Below, piece after piece: positions 35,903 through 46,188 of a DNA stretch of 64,000 bases. The position numbers and the translations under genes are program-made. The notes below the pieces were generated by a model. The model saw only the letters and a list, made by a program, of their open reading frames with translations, was not told the DNA's origin and made no database searches. The first letter of the stretch is position 1; each line of letters opens with the position of its first letter. The stretch covers positions 1 to 64,000 of the forward strand of contig JAPPFW010000086.1 in NCBI GenBank assembly GCA_028821575.1, given 5' to 3'. This DNA comes from a bacterium (lineage in GTDB: Bacteria > Actinomycetota > Acidimicrobiia > Spongiisociales > Spongiisociaceae).

Positions 35903-37435
35903 CTACTCCCCTCCCCCGAAGCTCGCCTTGAAAGCGGCGATGGCGTCATCGAGGTCGTCACCCTCCGGGAGGTTGCCGGTGCGCCTGATTCCTTCCAGAA
36001 CGTGTGAATGTCTCACGCCGACGAAATCCCGCAGCTCGTGCTCCGCACGAGGGATCTCCGGCACGGGAATGTCGTCGAAGTGCCCCTGGGAGACGGCGTA
36101 GATCACCATCACCTGATCCTCGACCGGGACCGGTTCGAACTGGGGCTGTTTAAGGATCTCGACCACTCGCCTCCCCCGCTCTAGTTGGGCGAGCGACACC
36201 GAGTCCAGTTCAGAACCGAACTCGGCGAAGGCTTCCAGCTCGCGATACTGGGCGAGGTTCAGCCGCAGCGTTCCGGCCACCTTCTTCATGGCCTTGGTCT
36301 GGGCGTTGCCCCCCACCCGAGAAACCGAGATACCGGCGTTGATGGCCGGGCGGATGCCCGCGAAGAACAGGTCTGTCTCGAGGAAGATCTGGCCGTCGGT
36401 GATCGAGATGACGTTGGTGGGGATGTACGCTGAAACGTCGTTGGCCTTGGTCTCGATCAGGGGCAGGCCGGTGAGCGAACCGCCTCCGAGCTCGTCGGAG
36501 AGCTTGGCGCAGCGTTCCAGCAAGCGGCTGTGCAGGTAGAACACGTCTCCTGGGAAGGCCTCTCGGCCGGGCGGGCGCCGCAGGAGCAGCGAGATCTCGC
36601 GGTAGGCCACTGCCTGCTTGGTGAGGTCGTCGAAGATCACCAGGGCGTGCTGGCCGTTGTACATCCAGTGCTGGCCGATCGCCGACCCCGCGTAGGGGGC
36701 GTACATCTGCAGCGCGGGAGGCGACGACGCGGGAGCGGTCACCACCACGGTGTACTCCATAGCGCCTGCCTCCTCCAGGGACGCCACCACCTCGGCCACG
36801 GTCGAGGCGCGCTGGCCCACCGCCACGTAGATGCACTTGACCTCGTCCGCGGTCCCCTGGAACTGTTTCTGGTTGATGATCGTGTCCACGACGATCGCCG
36901 TCTTACCGGTCTGGCGGTCGCCGATGATTAGCTGGCGCTGGCCCTTTCCGATCGGGGTCATCGAGTCGATAGCCTTGATACCGGTCTGAAGCGGCTCGTG
37001 CACAGGCTTGCGCTGCACGACCGACGGCGCCTGCACCTCGAGCAACCTCCTCGGGTTACGGGGAACGTCGCCCTTGCCGTCCAGCGGGTTGCCGACCGGA
37101 TCGATAACCCTCCCGAGCAGGGCGTCCCCTACCGGGACCGAAAGCACCCGCCCGGTCTGGTGCACCGGGTCCCCTTCCTCGATGTAGGCAGCCTCGCCCA
37201 TGAGCACAACTCCGAGGTCGTGCTCGTCGAGGTTCAGGGTCACCCCCAGCAGGCCGCCGGGGAACTCGAGCAACTCCGATGCGGCCGCATTCGGCAATCC
37301 CGAGACACGGGCCACGCCGTCGGCGATGGACGTGACGTAACCGACCGTCTCCTGCTCGATGCTCGGTGACCAATCCGCCACATGCTTGCTGAGCGCGGCG
37401 GTGATGTCCTCGGGACTAATCGTCAACTGCGCCAT
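35903..37435 (-). CDS. atpA: ATP synthase F1 alpha subunit
   Basis: 510 residues, ATG preceded by AGGAGAG. The P-loop [13 protein letters not shown] is intact, and the arginine-finger region is seen in the segment [15 protein letters not shown]. It is the non-catalytic nucleotide-binding partner of beta. Full length for the family. Confidence 0.97.
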   Translation of the reverse strand: MAQLTISPEDITAALSKHVADWSPSIEQETVGYVTSIADGVARVSGLPNAAASELLEFPGGLLGVTLNLDEHDLGVVLMGEAAYIEEGDPVHQTGRVLSVPVGDALLGRVIDPVGNPLDGKGDVPRNPRRLLEVQAPSVVQRKPVHEPLQTGIKAIDSMTPIGKGQRQLIIGDRQTGKTAIVVDTIINQKQFQGTADEVKCIYVAVGQRASTVAEVVASLEEAGAMEYTVVVTAPASSPPALQMYAPYAGSAIGQHWMYNGQHALVIFDDLTKQAVAYREISLLLRRPPGREAFPGDVFYLHSRLLERCAKLSDELGGGSLTGLPLIETKANDVSAYIPTNVISITDGQIFLETDLFFAGIRPAINAGISVSRVGGNAQTKAMKKVAGTLRLNLAQYRELEAFAEFGSELDSVSLAQLERGRRVVEILKQPQFEPVPVEDQVMVIYAVSQGHFDDIPVPEIPRAEHELRDFVGVRHSHVLEGIRRTGNLPEGDDLDDAIAAFKASFGGGE

Positions 37436-37482
37436 CGATAATCTCTCCTAGTCTTCGTTCCTGTTGACAGACCACTCTATGG

Positions 37483-38016
37483 TCATCCGGTAACAGCTTC
37501 ACGAAGCTGTTCCAGGCGCTTCCGAACGGTACCGTCGATCACGGTGTCCCCCACCCTCGCGACCAGACCGCCGAGGATCGACTCGTCCACCACGACCCTC
37601 ACCTCGACCTGGTTGCCGATTCGCTTTGCCAGGGCGTCGGCGAGACGCTCGACCGTCGCCTCGTCCAGCGGGATGGCGCTCCGTACCTCGGCGACCGCTC
37701 GATTACGAGCCTCTGCCGAGCGCAGGGTGAACTCGTCGGCGATCGCACCGAGGTCGCCACCCCTGCCGAGCCCGACGGCGAAGCTCACGAAGGAGGTTGT
37801 GAGACGATGGGCACGCCGTCCCAGCAGGTCGTCTATCACCCCCTGCTTCCGTTCCATCGGCATGCGGTTGTCGCCCAGCGCCTCCGCCAAATCGTCGGAT
37901 CCTTCGAGTGCCCTGGCCAACTGGAACAGTTCGCCCTCGACGCGTTCCATCACGCCCTCACCGCGGGCCATCTCGAAGATGGCGGCGGCGTATCCGCGGA
38001 TCGTCGCGTCGGCCAT
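37483..38016 (-). CDS. atpH: ATP synthase F1 delta subunit
   Basis: 177 residues of the OSCP/delta family: AIFEMARGEGVMERVEGEL at the N-terminus and the C-terminal ILGGLVARVGDTVIDGTVRKRLEQL signature. It is the standard single-domain form rather than the b-delta fusion of mycobacteria, with a separate atpF before it. It links the peripheral stalk to the top of F1. Its start follows the atpF stop directly. Confidence 0.95.
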   Translation of the reverse strand: MADATIRGYAAAIFEMARGEGVMERVEGELFQLARALEGSDDLAEALGDNRMPMERKQGVIDDLLGRRAHRLTTSFVSFAVGLGRGGDLGAIADEFTLRSAEARNRAVAEVRSAIPLDEATVERLADALAKRIGNQVEVRVVVDESILGGLVARVGDTVIDGTVRKRLEQLREAVTG

Positions 38017-38594
38017 CTACTCGCCCGACTCCAACTCCGCCAGATAGTTGTCGACCAAGCCGAGCTGGGCTTCCCTATCCAGACTCTGGCCGACGACCTT
38101 CTCGGCCAGATCGATCGAGAGATTGGCAACCTGAAGCCGGGCGGCCTCGAGGGCACGATCCGACTCCGCAGCGGCCTCCTCACGGGCCCTGCTGACGATT
38201 TCCTCCGCCTCTTGCTGAGCCCTGTTGACCGTCTCGGACCGCACCGCTTCGGCTGCTTGGCGGGCCTCGTCGACTATCCGGGCGGCCTCTCCCTTTGCTC
38301 CGGCCAACTGCTCCCGGTACCGCGACGCAAGCTCTTCGGCCTCCTGCCGCGTGTTCTCGGCGGACTCCAACCTCGAGCGCTCGGCCTCCTGGCGACGTGC
38401 CAGAGTGGCGCTGAGCACCGGCACCACCCACTTCCATATGAAGAAGAAAATGATGGCGAAGGCGATAATGCCCGCTATCAACTCCGAGGTCTCGGGGAGC
38501 AGCAGGCCGAGACCGCCACTATCCTCGGCGCCCTCCTCGGCGGCGAGCAGAAGAGGGGGCGCCGCCATCATGATCCGTGTATCAGGTGCCTTCA

Positions 38595-38595
<1 letters not shown>
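38017..38595 (-). CDS. atpF: ATP synthase F0 b subunit
   Basis: 192 residues. A short N-terminal part, one membrane helix (LIAGIIAFAIIFFFIWKWVVPVL, about 40-62), then a long charged coiled coil rich in Glu, Ala and Arg (~70-180) for the peripheral stalk. The start overlaps the atpE stop by one base (TGATG). Confidence 0.94.
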
Positions 38596-39746
<1,151 letters not shown>

Positions 39747-39754
<8 letters not shown>

Positions 39755-40211
39755 GCGAGCGAACTCTCCTTCCCTTGTTCCTTCCCAGGGTTGCAGCCTC
39801 CCAGAGCAACAGACCTACATAGGTGGCGATCACAGCCAACCCGAGCGCCGTCCGATCGACCTCGAACAGGGAGATAACCGCCCACATCGTCGCCGCGATC
39901 AGACCGAGGCGCAAGATGAACCCTAGGAGCGCACCGGCATGATAGGCCCCGAGGGACACCCTCGCCAACCAAGACAGCATGGATCCGGTCAGCAGGTAGT
40001 AGCCGGTCACGATGGCTACTCCGATCGCGGCCGCCACCAGGCCGTCGCGTCCCCGAGCCAGTCCGAATGCCAGCAGCATGACCGGGCCCACCACCACCGC
40101 CCGGCTGACGATGGAGCGGGCCATCTGCAACTCCACCGGTGGACGCTCGGCGATGTAGCGTTCCACCTCGGACCGTTCCAATCCATGACGGGCACCGGCC
40201 TCAGCGGACAT
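39747..40211 (-). CDS. atpI: AtpI-like ATP synthase accessory membrane protein
   Basis: 154 residues from the ATG at 40211, eleven bases inside the end of atpZ. About four hydrophobic segments (VVVGPVMLLAFGLA, VAAAIGVAIVTGYYLL, ALLGFILRLGLIAATMW, ALGLAVIATYVGLLLW) and a basic C-terminal tail. The family is called mainly from topology and position between atpZ and atpB. AtpI homologs help c-ring assembly or Mg uptake. Confidence 0.75.
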
Positions 40212-40494
40212 GGACCGGCTGCTTTCCGGTCGGCCTTCTGACCAGGTCCCACATCCGGTAGAAACCGTTCGCCGAACCCAGGACGATACCCGCCACCAGC
40301 AACCAGGGTTCAGTCGACAGCCAGCGGTCGCCGAGCCATCCGAGGAGGGTTCCGGCCATGATCGATCCGAAAAAGGAACCACCCGCGACCCAACTGTCCG
40401 CGATTGCCGAGGTGACCCCGCGGTGGGCGGTCCGGACGGCACCCTCCGGTGCAATGTCCATGTGGGACTCGGGCGCGCCGAAAGCCTCGGTCAT
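40201..40494 (-). CDS. atpZ: AtpZ/AtpI-family protein, first gene of the atp operon
   Basis: 97 residues with two membrane helices separated by the short GWLGDRWLSTEPW loop, the AtpZ signature, and a final YRMWDLVRR. With AtpI it forms a small membrane complex associated with ATP synthase assembly in other bacteria. It opens the operon; the promoter and CRP-type site lie 9-37 bp upstream. Confidence 0.88.
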   Translation of the reverse strand: MTEAFGAPESHMDIAPEGAVRTAHRGVTSAIADSWVAGGSFFGSIMAGTLLGWLGDRWLSTEPWLLVAGIVLGSANGFYRMWDLVRRPTGKQPVHVR

Positions 40495-40502
40495 CGACGA
40501 AG

Positions 40503-40531
40503 ACCCTACAAGATTGTGATTAGCTTCACAA
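40503..40531 (-). promoter_or_regulatory. Promoter of the ATP synthase operon
   Basis: Minus strand: TTGTGA (40526-40531), 17 bases, TAGGGT (40503-40508), then eight bases to the atpZ ATG, giving a leaderless or near-leaderless mRNA. The -35 hexamer lies inside the CRP-type palindrome. Confidence 0.5.
40515..40530. promoter_or_regulatory. CRP/GlxR-type operator before the atp operon
   Basis: TGTGATTAGCTTCACA is a perfect match to the TGTGA-N6-TCACA consensus of the CRP/FNR family, flanked by T and A that extend the symmetry. It overlaps the presumed -35 element. Known biology: GlxR, the actinobacterial CRP homolog, binds upstream of the atp genes of Corynebacterium. Here regulation by cAMP-CRP is inferred. 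Confidence 0.7.
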
Positions 40532-40569
40532 GCTTCTGGGACCTCGTCACCTCTCGGTCCGGGAAACCA

Positions 40570-41841
40570 TCAGATGTGCCCGGGGAAACTCGGCGGGTAA
40601 GGCTGGTAGTCCTGTGCGAGCGCAGCCACGTCATGGCGCACCGCGTCCACTTTCGCGGAGTCTCCACGGTGTCGCAGTGCGCGGGTGATCAGGTCGGCCA
40701 CCTGCACGGACTCGGCCTCCTTCATCCCGCAGGTCGTGATGCCGGGCGTCCCGATCCGGAGCCCGCTGGTGATGAAGGGTGGCCGTGGGTCGAACGGGAT
40801 CCCGTTGCGGTTGAGGGTTATCCCGATCGAGTCGAGAAGCGTCGATGCCTCCTTGCCGGTCAGGTCCTCGTCGATGGAGCGCATGTCGAGCAACAGCAGA
40901 TGGTTGTCCGTTCCGCCCGACACCACCCGGACACCACGTTCGATGAACGCGTGCGCCATCGCGGAGGCGTTCGCAACGATCTGGGCGGCGTAGGCCTGGA
41001 ACTCGACGGTCGACGCCTCCTGGAAGCACACCGCCTTACCGGCGATCTGGCTGATGATCGGACCACCCTGCATGTCGGGGAACACGGACTTGTTGAGCCC
41101 TGGCCCATACTCCGCTCGGGCCATGATGATCCCGCCCCGGGGACCTCGCAGGGCCTTGTGGGTAGTGGCCGTGACGATGTCCGCCATGGGGGTCGGGTTG
41201 GGCATCGCGCGGCCTGCGACCAGCCCGATGAAGTGGGCGGCGTCCACCATCAGCAGGGCGCCGATCTCATCGGCGATGGAGCGGAACGCTTCGTAGTCGA
41301 GGTGGCGGGAGTACGCCGAATAGCCGGCGAGCACGATCTTGGGGCGATGCTGGAGTGCTTTGGCTCGCACCTCATCCATGTCGATGACTTCGGTCCGCCG
41401 GTCCACGCCATAGGCGATGAACCGGTAGAGACGCCCCGAGAAGTTGACCGGCGAACCGTGGGTGAGGTGGCCTCCCTCGGCGAGGCTGAGCCCCAGCACC
41501 GTGTCGCCCGGTTCAAGATGAGCGAAGTAGACCCCCATGTTGGCCTGGGCGCCGGAGTGGGGCTGCACGTTGACGTACTCGGCGTCGAAGAGGGACTTGG
41601 CGCGATCGATCGCCAGGCTCTCGAGCAGGTCCACCATCTGGCATCCCTCGTAGTAACGCCGTCCGGGGTATCCCTCCGCGTACTTGTTGGTGTAGATGGA
41701 TCCGCACGCCTGCATCACCGCCGGGGAGGCGAAGTTCTCCGAGGCGATCAGGTGGATGTGGGTGTTCTGACGGCCCACGTCCGCCTTGATCAGATCGGCC
41801 ACCGCCGGGTCGACCTGTTCGATCGGTCTCATATCGGTCAT
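40570..41841 (-). CDS. glyA: Serine hydroxymethyltransferase
   Basis: 423 residues. PLP Lys in TATTHKALRGPRGG, the LIASENF substrate motif, NKYAEGYPGRRYYEGC, and HSGAQANMGVYFA. It converts serine and tetrahydrofolate to glycine and methylene-THF in the cytoplasm. Full length and intact. It lies between tsaC and the atp operon, with 75 bp and the atp promoter downstream of it. Confidence 0.96.
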   Translation of the reverse strand: MTDMRPIEQVDPAVADLIKADVGRQNTHIHLIASENFASPAVMQACGSIYTNKYAEGYPGRRYYEGCQMVDLLESLAIDRAKSLFDAEYVNVQPHSGAQANMGVYFAHLEPGDTVLGLSLAEGGHLTHGSPVNFSGRLYRFIAYGVDRRTEVIDMDEVRAKALQHRPKIVLAGYSAYSRHLDYEAFRSIADEIGALLMVDAAHFIGLVAGRAMPNPTPMADIVTATTHKALRGPRGGIIMARAEYGPGLNKSVFPDMQGGPIISQIAGKAVCFQEASTVEFQAYAAQIVANASAMAHAFIERGVRVVSGGTDNHLLLLDMRSIDEDLTGKEASTLLDSIGITLNRNGIPFDPRPPFITSGLRIGTPGITTCGMKEAESVQVADLITRALRHRGDSAKVDAVRHDVAALAQDYQPYPPSFPGHI

Positions 41842-41883
41842 GGCTGTGACCTCCGTCGTCGTAGTGGCCGGAGGGTAGCCTGT

Positions 41884-41960
41884 GGCTGGTGGCTGGTGGC
41901 TGGTGGCTGGTGGCTGGTCGCTGGTGGCTGGTGGCTGGTCGCTGGTGGCTGGTGGCTGGT
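41884..41960. repeat. Heptanucleotide tandem repeat (GGCTGGT)11
   Basis: Eleven back-to-back 7-bp units; nine are exactly GGCTGGT and two carry one change (CGCTGGT). The tract starts 11 bp after the tsaC stop codon, in the gap between tsaC and glyA. The same unit recurs six times at 60187-60228. Confidence 0.95.
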
Positions 41961-41971
41961 GGGTCTTTCCC

Positions 41972-42550
41972 CTACGGGGCTTTGGCGATGTCCAGTTGGA
42001 TGGGGCCTTGGCGGAGGACGGCGGGGGGATCGAGGGTCAGGTCGACCACAGTGGATGCGCGCCCGCCGTGGCAGCGGCCTTCCAGGTAGACGGCCACGCC
42101 GTCACCCAGCGCTTCCCGCGCGCCCGCCGCGTCGAGTGCGGGAGGGGATCCGCTCAGGTTGGCGCTCGTGACCGCTAGAGGACCCGACCGCCTGAGCAGG
42201 TCCCGGAGCATCGGGTGGTCAGGCATGCGCACCGCCAGGGTTCCACGCCGATGGTCCCCTACACCTCCGGCAAGTTCTACCTTCCTCCGGACGATGGCGG
42301 TGAAAGCCCCCGGCCAGTGCGACTGCACGAGGGTCCGGGCTCGCCGGGTGAAGTCGACCAGGGCCTCCGCCTGCCTGAACGATGCCACCAGCACGGCCAG
42401 CGGCAGGTGCTCGCCGCGTCCCTTGAGTTCGAATAGTGCACGGACGGCGACCGGGTCGGCCGGATCCACCGCTACTCCGTAGACCGTGTCGGTCGGAACG
42501 CCCACGATCAGGCCAGATCGGAGGGCGCGAAGCGCTGCCTCGACGCTCAT
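41972..42550 (-). CDS. tsaC: Threonylcarbamoyl-AMP synthase, YrdC/TsaC type
   Basis: 192 residues from the ATG at 42550, which overlaps the prmC stop (ATGA). YrdC-domain motifs: GVPTDTVYGV, LFELKGRGEHLPLAVL, WPGAFTAIV, VRMPDHP and VTSANLSGSP. It lacks the C-terminal Sua5 domain, so the short TsaC form is present. It makes threonylcarbamoyl-AMP for the t6A37 modification of ANN-decoding tRNAs. Confidence 0.94.
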   Translation of the reverse strand: MSVEAALRALRSGLIVGVPTDTVYGVAVDPADPVAVRALFELKGRGEHLPLAVLVASFRQAEALVDFTRRARTLVQSHWPGAFTAIVRRKVELAGGVGDHRRGTLAVRMPDHPMLRDLLRRSGPLAVTSANLSGSPPALDAAGAREALGDGVAVYLEGRCHGGRASTVVDLTLDPPAVLRQGPIQLDIAKAP

Positions 42551-43458
42551 CGCTCCATCCACGCGAGCAGGAAGCGGTCCCGTCCACTCCAGTCACGCTC
42601 CACGTTCGCTTCCCATCCGCCGCCGTGGAAGAGCCTCGTGATGTCGCTGCCTTGAAGTTCCCCTATCTCAGCGACCAGTACCCCGGATGGCGCGAGCCAT
42701 CGGGACGCCTCCGAACCAAGGTGCCGGTACATGTCCAGCCCGTCGCCCAGCCCGTTGCCCATGACCAGCGCCGACTTCGGTTCGTGTTCCTTCACGTCGA
42801 TGGGAAGGCCTGCCCAGTCCGCCTCGGCCACGTAGGGGGGGTTGGTCACGATCGCCGCCACGGAACCGATAGTCGAGGGTTCCAAGGCGGCAAGACCGTC
42901 CCCCTCGCGGAACTCGATGTCCAGCATCAGTCGCCTGGCATTGCCGAGAGCTAGGTCAAGAGCGTCGGAGGAGATGTCGGTGGCGACCACGTGGATGTCC
43001 GGGCGTTCGTGCTTGATGGCCAGGGCCAGGCAACCGGAGCCCGTCCCGATGTCGACCACACGGCACGATTGTGCCGGAAGCAGGGCCATCACCCTCTCCC
43101 ACAACTGCTCCGTCTCGGGACGGGGGATCAGCACGCGGTCGTCAACCTCCAGTTCGATCGGACCGAACTGCACCGTGCCTTCCAGGTATTGGAGTGGCTC
43201 ACCGGCCCGCCGGCGCGCAACCAGGGCCCGGAAGCGCGACGCCAGAGCGTGATCCACAGCCATCCCTCCCACCACGGTCGACCGGTCGGCGCCGGTAACC
43301 AGGCCGAGAAGGCGCTCCGCCTCGTGGAACGCCAACCCGGATCCACTGATCAGCTCCGAGGAAAACAGGTTCTCCGTGCTCCTGTTCACTCCCGCATGCG
43401 CGGCGCGTCCCGGCAAGCGCTCGCAGGAAGGGGAAACCTCCGCAGGGGTCGGGTCCAT
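42547..43458 (-). CDS. prmC: Peptide chain release factor N5-glutamine methyltransferase
   Basis: 303 residues from the ATG at 43458. The N-terminal helical domain (HEAERLLGLVTG) is followed by the SAM-binding VVDIGTGSGCLALAI and the catalytic VTNPPYVAE (NPPY). The enzyme methylates Gln of the GGQ motif of RF1 and RF2; its substrate gene prfA lies just upstream. Longer frame upstream to 43935 is a shadow. Confidence 0.93.
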   Translation of the reverse strand: MDPTPAEVSPSCERLPGRAAHAGVNRSTENLFSSELISGSGLAFHEAERLLGLVTGADRSTVVGGMAVDHALASRFRALVARRRAGEPLQYLEGTVQFGPIELEVDDRVLIPRPETEQLWERVMALLPAQSCRVVDIGTGSGCLALAIKHERPDIHVVATDISSDALDLALGNARRLMLDIEFREGDGLAALEPSTIGSVAAIVTNPPYVAEADWAGLPIDVKEHEPKSALVMGNGLGDGLDMYRHLGSEASRWLAPSGVLVAEIGELQGSDITRLFHGGGWEANVERDWSGRDRFLLAWMER

Positions 43459-43472
43459 GTCGCGGCCCGGGC

Positions 43473-43733
43473 TCAGAAGTCGTAGATGCCGAATCGCTGA
43501 CCGAGGGCGGGGAGGTCGATAGTCGTGGAGGCGGGAAGGCCCAATCCCCGGAGTTCCGCGGCCAGGGCGGCCATTACCGGAGGAAGATCCTCCCGCTCCT
43601 GGATCTCGACGTCTACGGCTGAGGCAGACGCGCCGATCACCGAACCGGCCCGGCCCACACAGGCTTGCACGACTTCCTCGACCGCAGCGGGGGGGAAACC
43701 GGCGTCGGGGGGGAACCGGACGAAGAAGATCAC
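43473..43733 (-). CDS. Small protein between prfA and prmC, unknown function
   Basis: 86 residues. The GTG start overlaps the prfA stop (GTGA) and the stop is 14 bp before prmC, so it sits inside a translation-factor operon. Hydrophobic beginning ([15 protein letters not shown]), then helices with [11 protein letters not shown] and [14 protein letters not shown]. No motif recognised; no membrane helix. The tight coupling argues that it is a real protein, perhaps a helper for release factor handling (inference). Confidence 0.7.
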   Translation of the reverse strand: MIFFVRFPPDAGFPPAAVEEVVQACVGRAGSVIGASASAVDVEIQEREDLPPVMAALAAELRGLGLPASTTIDLPALGQRFGIYDF

Positions 43734-44809
43734 ATGCCCTCCCCGAGGCGCCGGGATGTCTCCTCGGCCGCCAGCGCTTCCACGAACTGGTCGAGTGCTC
43801 CCTCGAGTATCTGGGGGAGGCGCTTGATGACAAGACCGATTCGGTGGTCGGTGACCCGGTTCTCTCGGTAGTTGTAGGTGCGGATCTTCTCAGAACGGCC
43901 GCCGCTCCCGATCTGCGATCTGCGGCCGGCCGCACGCTCCGCGTTGCGCGCTTCCAACTCCTCCTGGTAGAGCCGCGCCCGCAACACGCGGAAGGCCTTC
44001 TCCTTGTTCTGGAGTTGCGACTTCTCGTCCTGGCAGGTGACCACCACCCCGCTCGGGAGATGGGTGACGCGCACTGCCGAGTCGGTGGTGTTGACCGACT
44101 GGCCGCCCGGGCCCGATGAGCGGAACGTGTCCACCTTCACGTCGGAGGCGTCGATCTTCAGCTCGACCTCCTCCGCCTCGGGCATGACCGCAACCGTGGC
44201 CGTAGACGTGTGGACCCGACCTTGCGACTCGGTCTTCGGCACCCGCTGCACTCTGTGTACTCCGGCCTCGTACTTGAACTTCCCGTAGGCGCCCTTGCCC
44301 TTGACGCCGAAGGTGACTGTGCTGTAACCGCCGGCCTCGGCACCGGAACTGCTGAGAGGCTCCGCCGTGAAACCGAGAAGCTCGGCGTATCGCTGGTACA
44401 TCCTGAGGAGGTCACCGGCCCAGAGGGCTGCCTCGGCGCCACCCGCGGCTGCCCGGATCTCGACGATCACATCCTTCGAGTCGTTCGGATCCCGGGGCGC
44501 CAGAGCGGAACGGAGTTCTTCCACGAGCCGGTCCGCCTCCGCCCGCCTTCCCCTGGCGAGTTCGAGGAACTCGGAGGCGTAGTCGGGGTCCTCCTCGGCG
44601 TCGGCCAACTCGATCGCGTCCCGGGCTTCCCGCTCGGCCTCCCGCATGGCCTTGTATGAAACCACCAGGGGACGGAGTTCGGAGTAACGACGGCCTACCT
44701 CCCCGTAGCGGGCCGGGTCAGCGAGCAGTTCCGGATCGGCGAGGAGCATCTCGGTCTGGTCGTAGGCGACCCTGATCTCCTCCAACCGTTTGACCAGTCC
44801 ATCCGTCAT
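43730..44809 (-). CDS. prfA: Peptide chain release factor 1
   Basis: 359 residues from the ATG at 44809. The GGQ motif lies in [17 protein letters not shown], and the codon-recognition tripeptide is PKT in [13 protein letters not shown], of the RF1 PxT type, so it reads UAA and UAG. The long upstream frame to 45595 is a shadow of the DUF1385 gene. It is the methylation substrate of PrmC encoded downstream. Confidence 0.96.
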   Translation of the reverse strand: MTDGLVKRLEEIRVAYDQTEMLLADPELLADPARYGEVGRRYSELRPLVVSYKAMREAEREARDAIELADAEEDPDYASEFLELARGRRAEADRLVEELRSALAPRDPNDSKDVIVEIRAAAGGAEAALWAGDLLRMYQRYAELLGFTAEPLSSSGAEAGGYSTVTFGVKGKGAYGKFKYEAGVHRVQRVPKTESQGRVHTSTATVAVMPEAEEVELKIDASDVKVDTFRSSGPGGQSVNTTDSAVRVTHLPSGVVVTCQDEKSQLQNKEKAFRVLRARLYQEELEARNAERAAGRRSQIGSGGRSEKIRTYNYRENRVTDHRIGLVIKRLPQILEGALDQFVEALAAEETSRRLGEGM

Positions 44810-44817
44810 GGCGCCGG

Positions 44818-45750
44818 TCACCGTCCGTAGGCCGCGAGAGCCTCGGGGACGATCGGACCCCTGGCCCGTACCTCGCCCACCTCCTCGTCGGTCAGGGCAT
44901 GCAGGAGGGCGACCACGGCAACTTCGATCATCGACTCCTCCGGCGCCCTGGTGGTGAGGCGCTGCAACCACAGCCCGGGGGCGGTGAGTATGCGGCCCAC
45001 CAGACGGTCGACCTGCGATCCCCCCAGTTTGAGTATCTCGTAGGAGAGACCGGCCACAAGCGGGATGAGAACCACCCGGCTCGCTATGAGCCAGTACCAC
45101 GGCAGGCTCCCCACCAGGCTGAACACGACGATGGCAACCAGCATCACGATGAGCAGGAAGCTGGTTCCGCACCGCGGGTGTTCGGGCCGGTAGGTTCCGA
45201 TGTGATCCAGGTCGAGAGGGTCGCCTGCCTCGTAGGCATGGATGGTCATGTGCTCGGCCCCGTGGTATGCGAAGACCCTCCCGATTTCCTCCCACCGTCC
45301 GATCAGCCAGATGTAGCCGACCAGCATCGCGATACGGACCACCGCCTCCACCAGATGGAACCAGGCAGACGACGCATCCAGGCCACCCCAACGGGCCGCC
45401 AGCAGCGGAACCACTATGAACACCGCGATGAAGAAGACCCCCGCCAGAGTCATCGAGGTGGCCATCTGCCCGGTACTCACCGGTTCCTCGTCCTCCCCCG
45501 CCGACCGCTGCCCTGACCAGGCGAGGGCCCTGAAGCCCAGCGTCAGGCTCTCTCCCAGCACCAGCACTCCTCTTACGAGCGGGATCCTGGCCCATTTCGA
45601 ACGGGAACTGAGCCGGGGAAGCTGGTGGGAGACCGCCTCGATGTCACCCCCGGGGTTCCGCACCGCCACCGCCCAGCCTGACGGCGCGCGCATCATTACC
45701 CCTTCTATGACAGCCTGGCCCCCGACCGTGGCCCCTGGCGAACGCGACAA
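44818..45750 (-). CDS. DUF1385 membrane protein
   Basis: 310 residues. Signature start [14 protein letters not shown], then four to five membrane helices (~105-130, ~145-165, ~200-240) around the conserved [19 protein letters not shown] and [10 protein letters not shown] motifs. This family regularly accompanies rpmE and prfA in Gram-positive genomes. The HGAEHxxI and RCGTSFL motifs suggest a metal- or cofactor-binding membrane enzyme, but function is not established. Confidence 0.9.
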   Translation of the reverse strand: MSRSPGATVGGQAVIEGVMMRAPSGWAVAVRNPGGDIEAVSHQLPRLSSRSKWARIPLVRGVLVLGESLTLGFRALAWSGQRSAGEDEEPVSTGQMATSMTLAGVFFIAVFIVVPLLAARWGGLDASSAWFHLVEAVVRIAMLVGYIWLIGRWEEIGRVFAYHGAEHMTIHAYEAGDPLDLDHIGTYRPEHPRCGTSFLLIVMLVAIVVFSLVGSLPWYWLIASRVVLIPLVAGLSYEILKLGGSQVDRLVGRILTAPGLWLQRLTTRAPEESMIEVAVVALLHALTDEEVGEVRARGPIVPEALAAYGR

Positions 45751-45768
45751 CGGAGGGCCGCCGCGACC

Positions 45769-46047
45769 TCAGGACGGGTCGCCCGCGCCCCCTCGCTCGC
45801 GGGCAAGCTTGCCGTAACGCCGCTCGAACCGCTCGACCCTCCCAGCCGTGTCCACCAGCTTCTGCTTGCCGGTGAAGAATGGGTGGCTGGCGCTGGATAT
45901 CTCCACCCGGGCGAGCGGGTACGTCTCTCCGTCCTCCCACACGATCGTCTCGTTGGTGCGGATCGTCGAACGGGTGAGGAACGCGAAATTGGCGGACGCG
46001 TCCTGGAACACGACGGGTCGGTATTCGGGATGTATGTCTCGCTTCAC
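45769..46047 (-). CDS. rpmE: 50S ribosomal protein L31, cysteine-free (type B-like)
   Basis: 92 residues from a GTG with AGGAG upstream. The sequence [20 protein letters not shown] ... LTRSTI ... [12 protein letters not shown] ... [11 protein letters not shown] is L31. The zinc-binding Cys of type A L31 are absent, and the [12 protein letters not shown] plus central insertion resemble type B. Organisms often use such a zinc-independent form under zinc limitation; here it occupies the normal rho-rpmE-prfA position. Confidence 0.92.
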   Translation of the reverse strand: MKRDIHPEYRPVVFQDASANFAFLTRSTIRTNETIVWEDGETYPLARVEISSASHPFFTGKQKLVDTAGRVERFERRYGKLARERGGAGDPS

Positions 46048-46150
46048 GGATGCTCCTGTTCCGACAGGCCGGCGCGTGCAATTATGCCACGTCCGAGCGG
46101 TCGCCAGTCCCTGGTCACGCTGAGCAGCAACCTTACTTTGTATCTCTGCA

Positions 46151-46188
46151 CTAACAACTAACAACTAACAACTAACAACTAACAACTA
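46151..46188. repeat. Heptanucleotide tandem repeat (CTAACAA)5 touching the rho stop
   Basis: Five perfect CTAACAA units (46151-46185) run directly into the rho stop codon (CTA on the plus strand, TAG on the minus strand). Read with rho, the 3' untranslated region is TAG followed by TTGTTAG repeats. Confidence 0.95.

Noticed and set aside
41884-41960. Possible CRISPR array
   Set aside because: Units are 7 bp in direct tandem without spacers, so this is a short tandem repeat.
40210-42171. 653-codon plus-strand open frame across atpZ, glyA and the GGCTGGT repeats
   Set aside because: It is antisense to clear genes (glyA, atpZ, tsaC). Its sequence is low-complexity and partly translated heptad repeat; high GC makes long antisense frames common.
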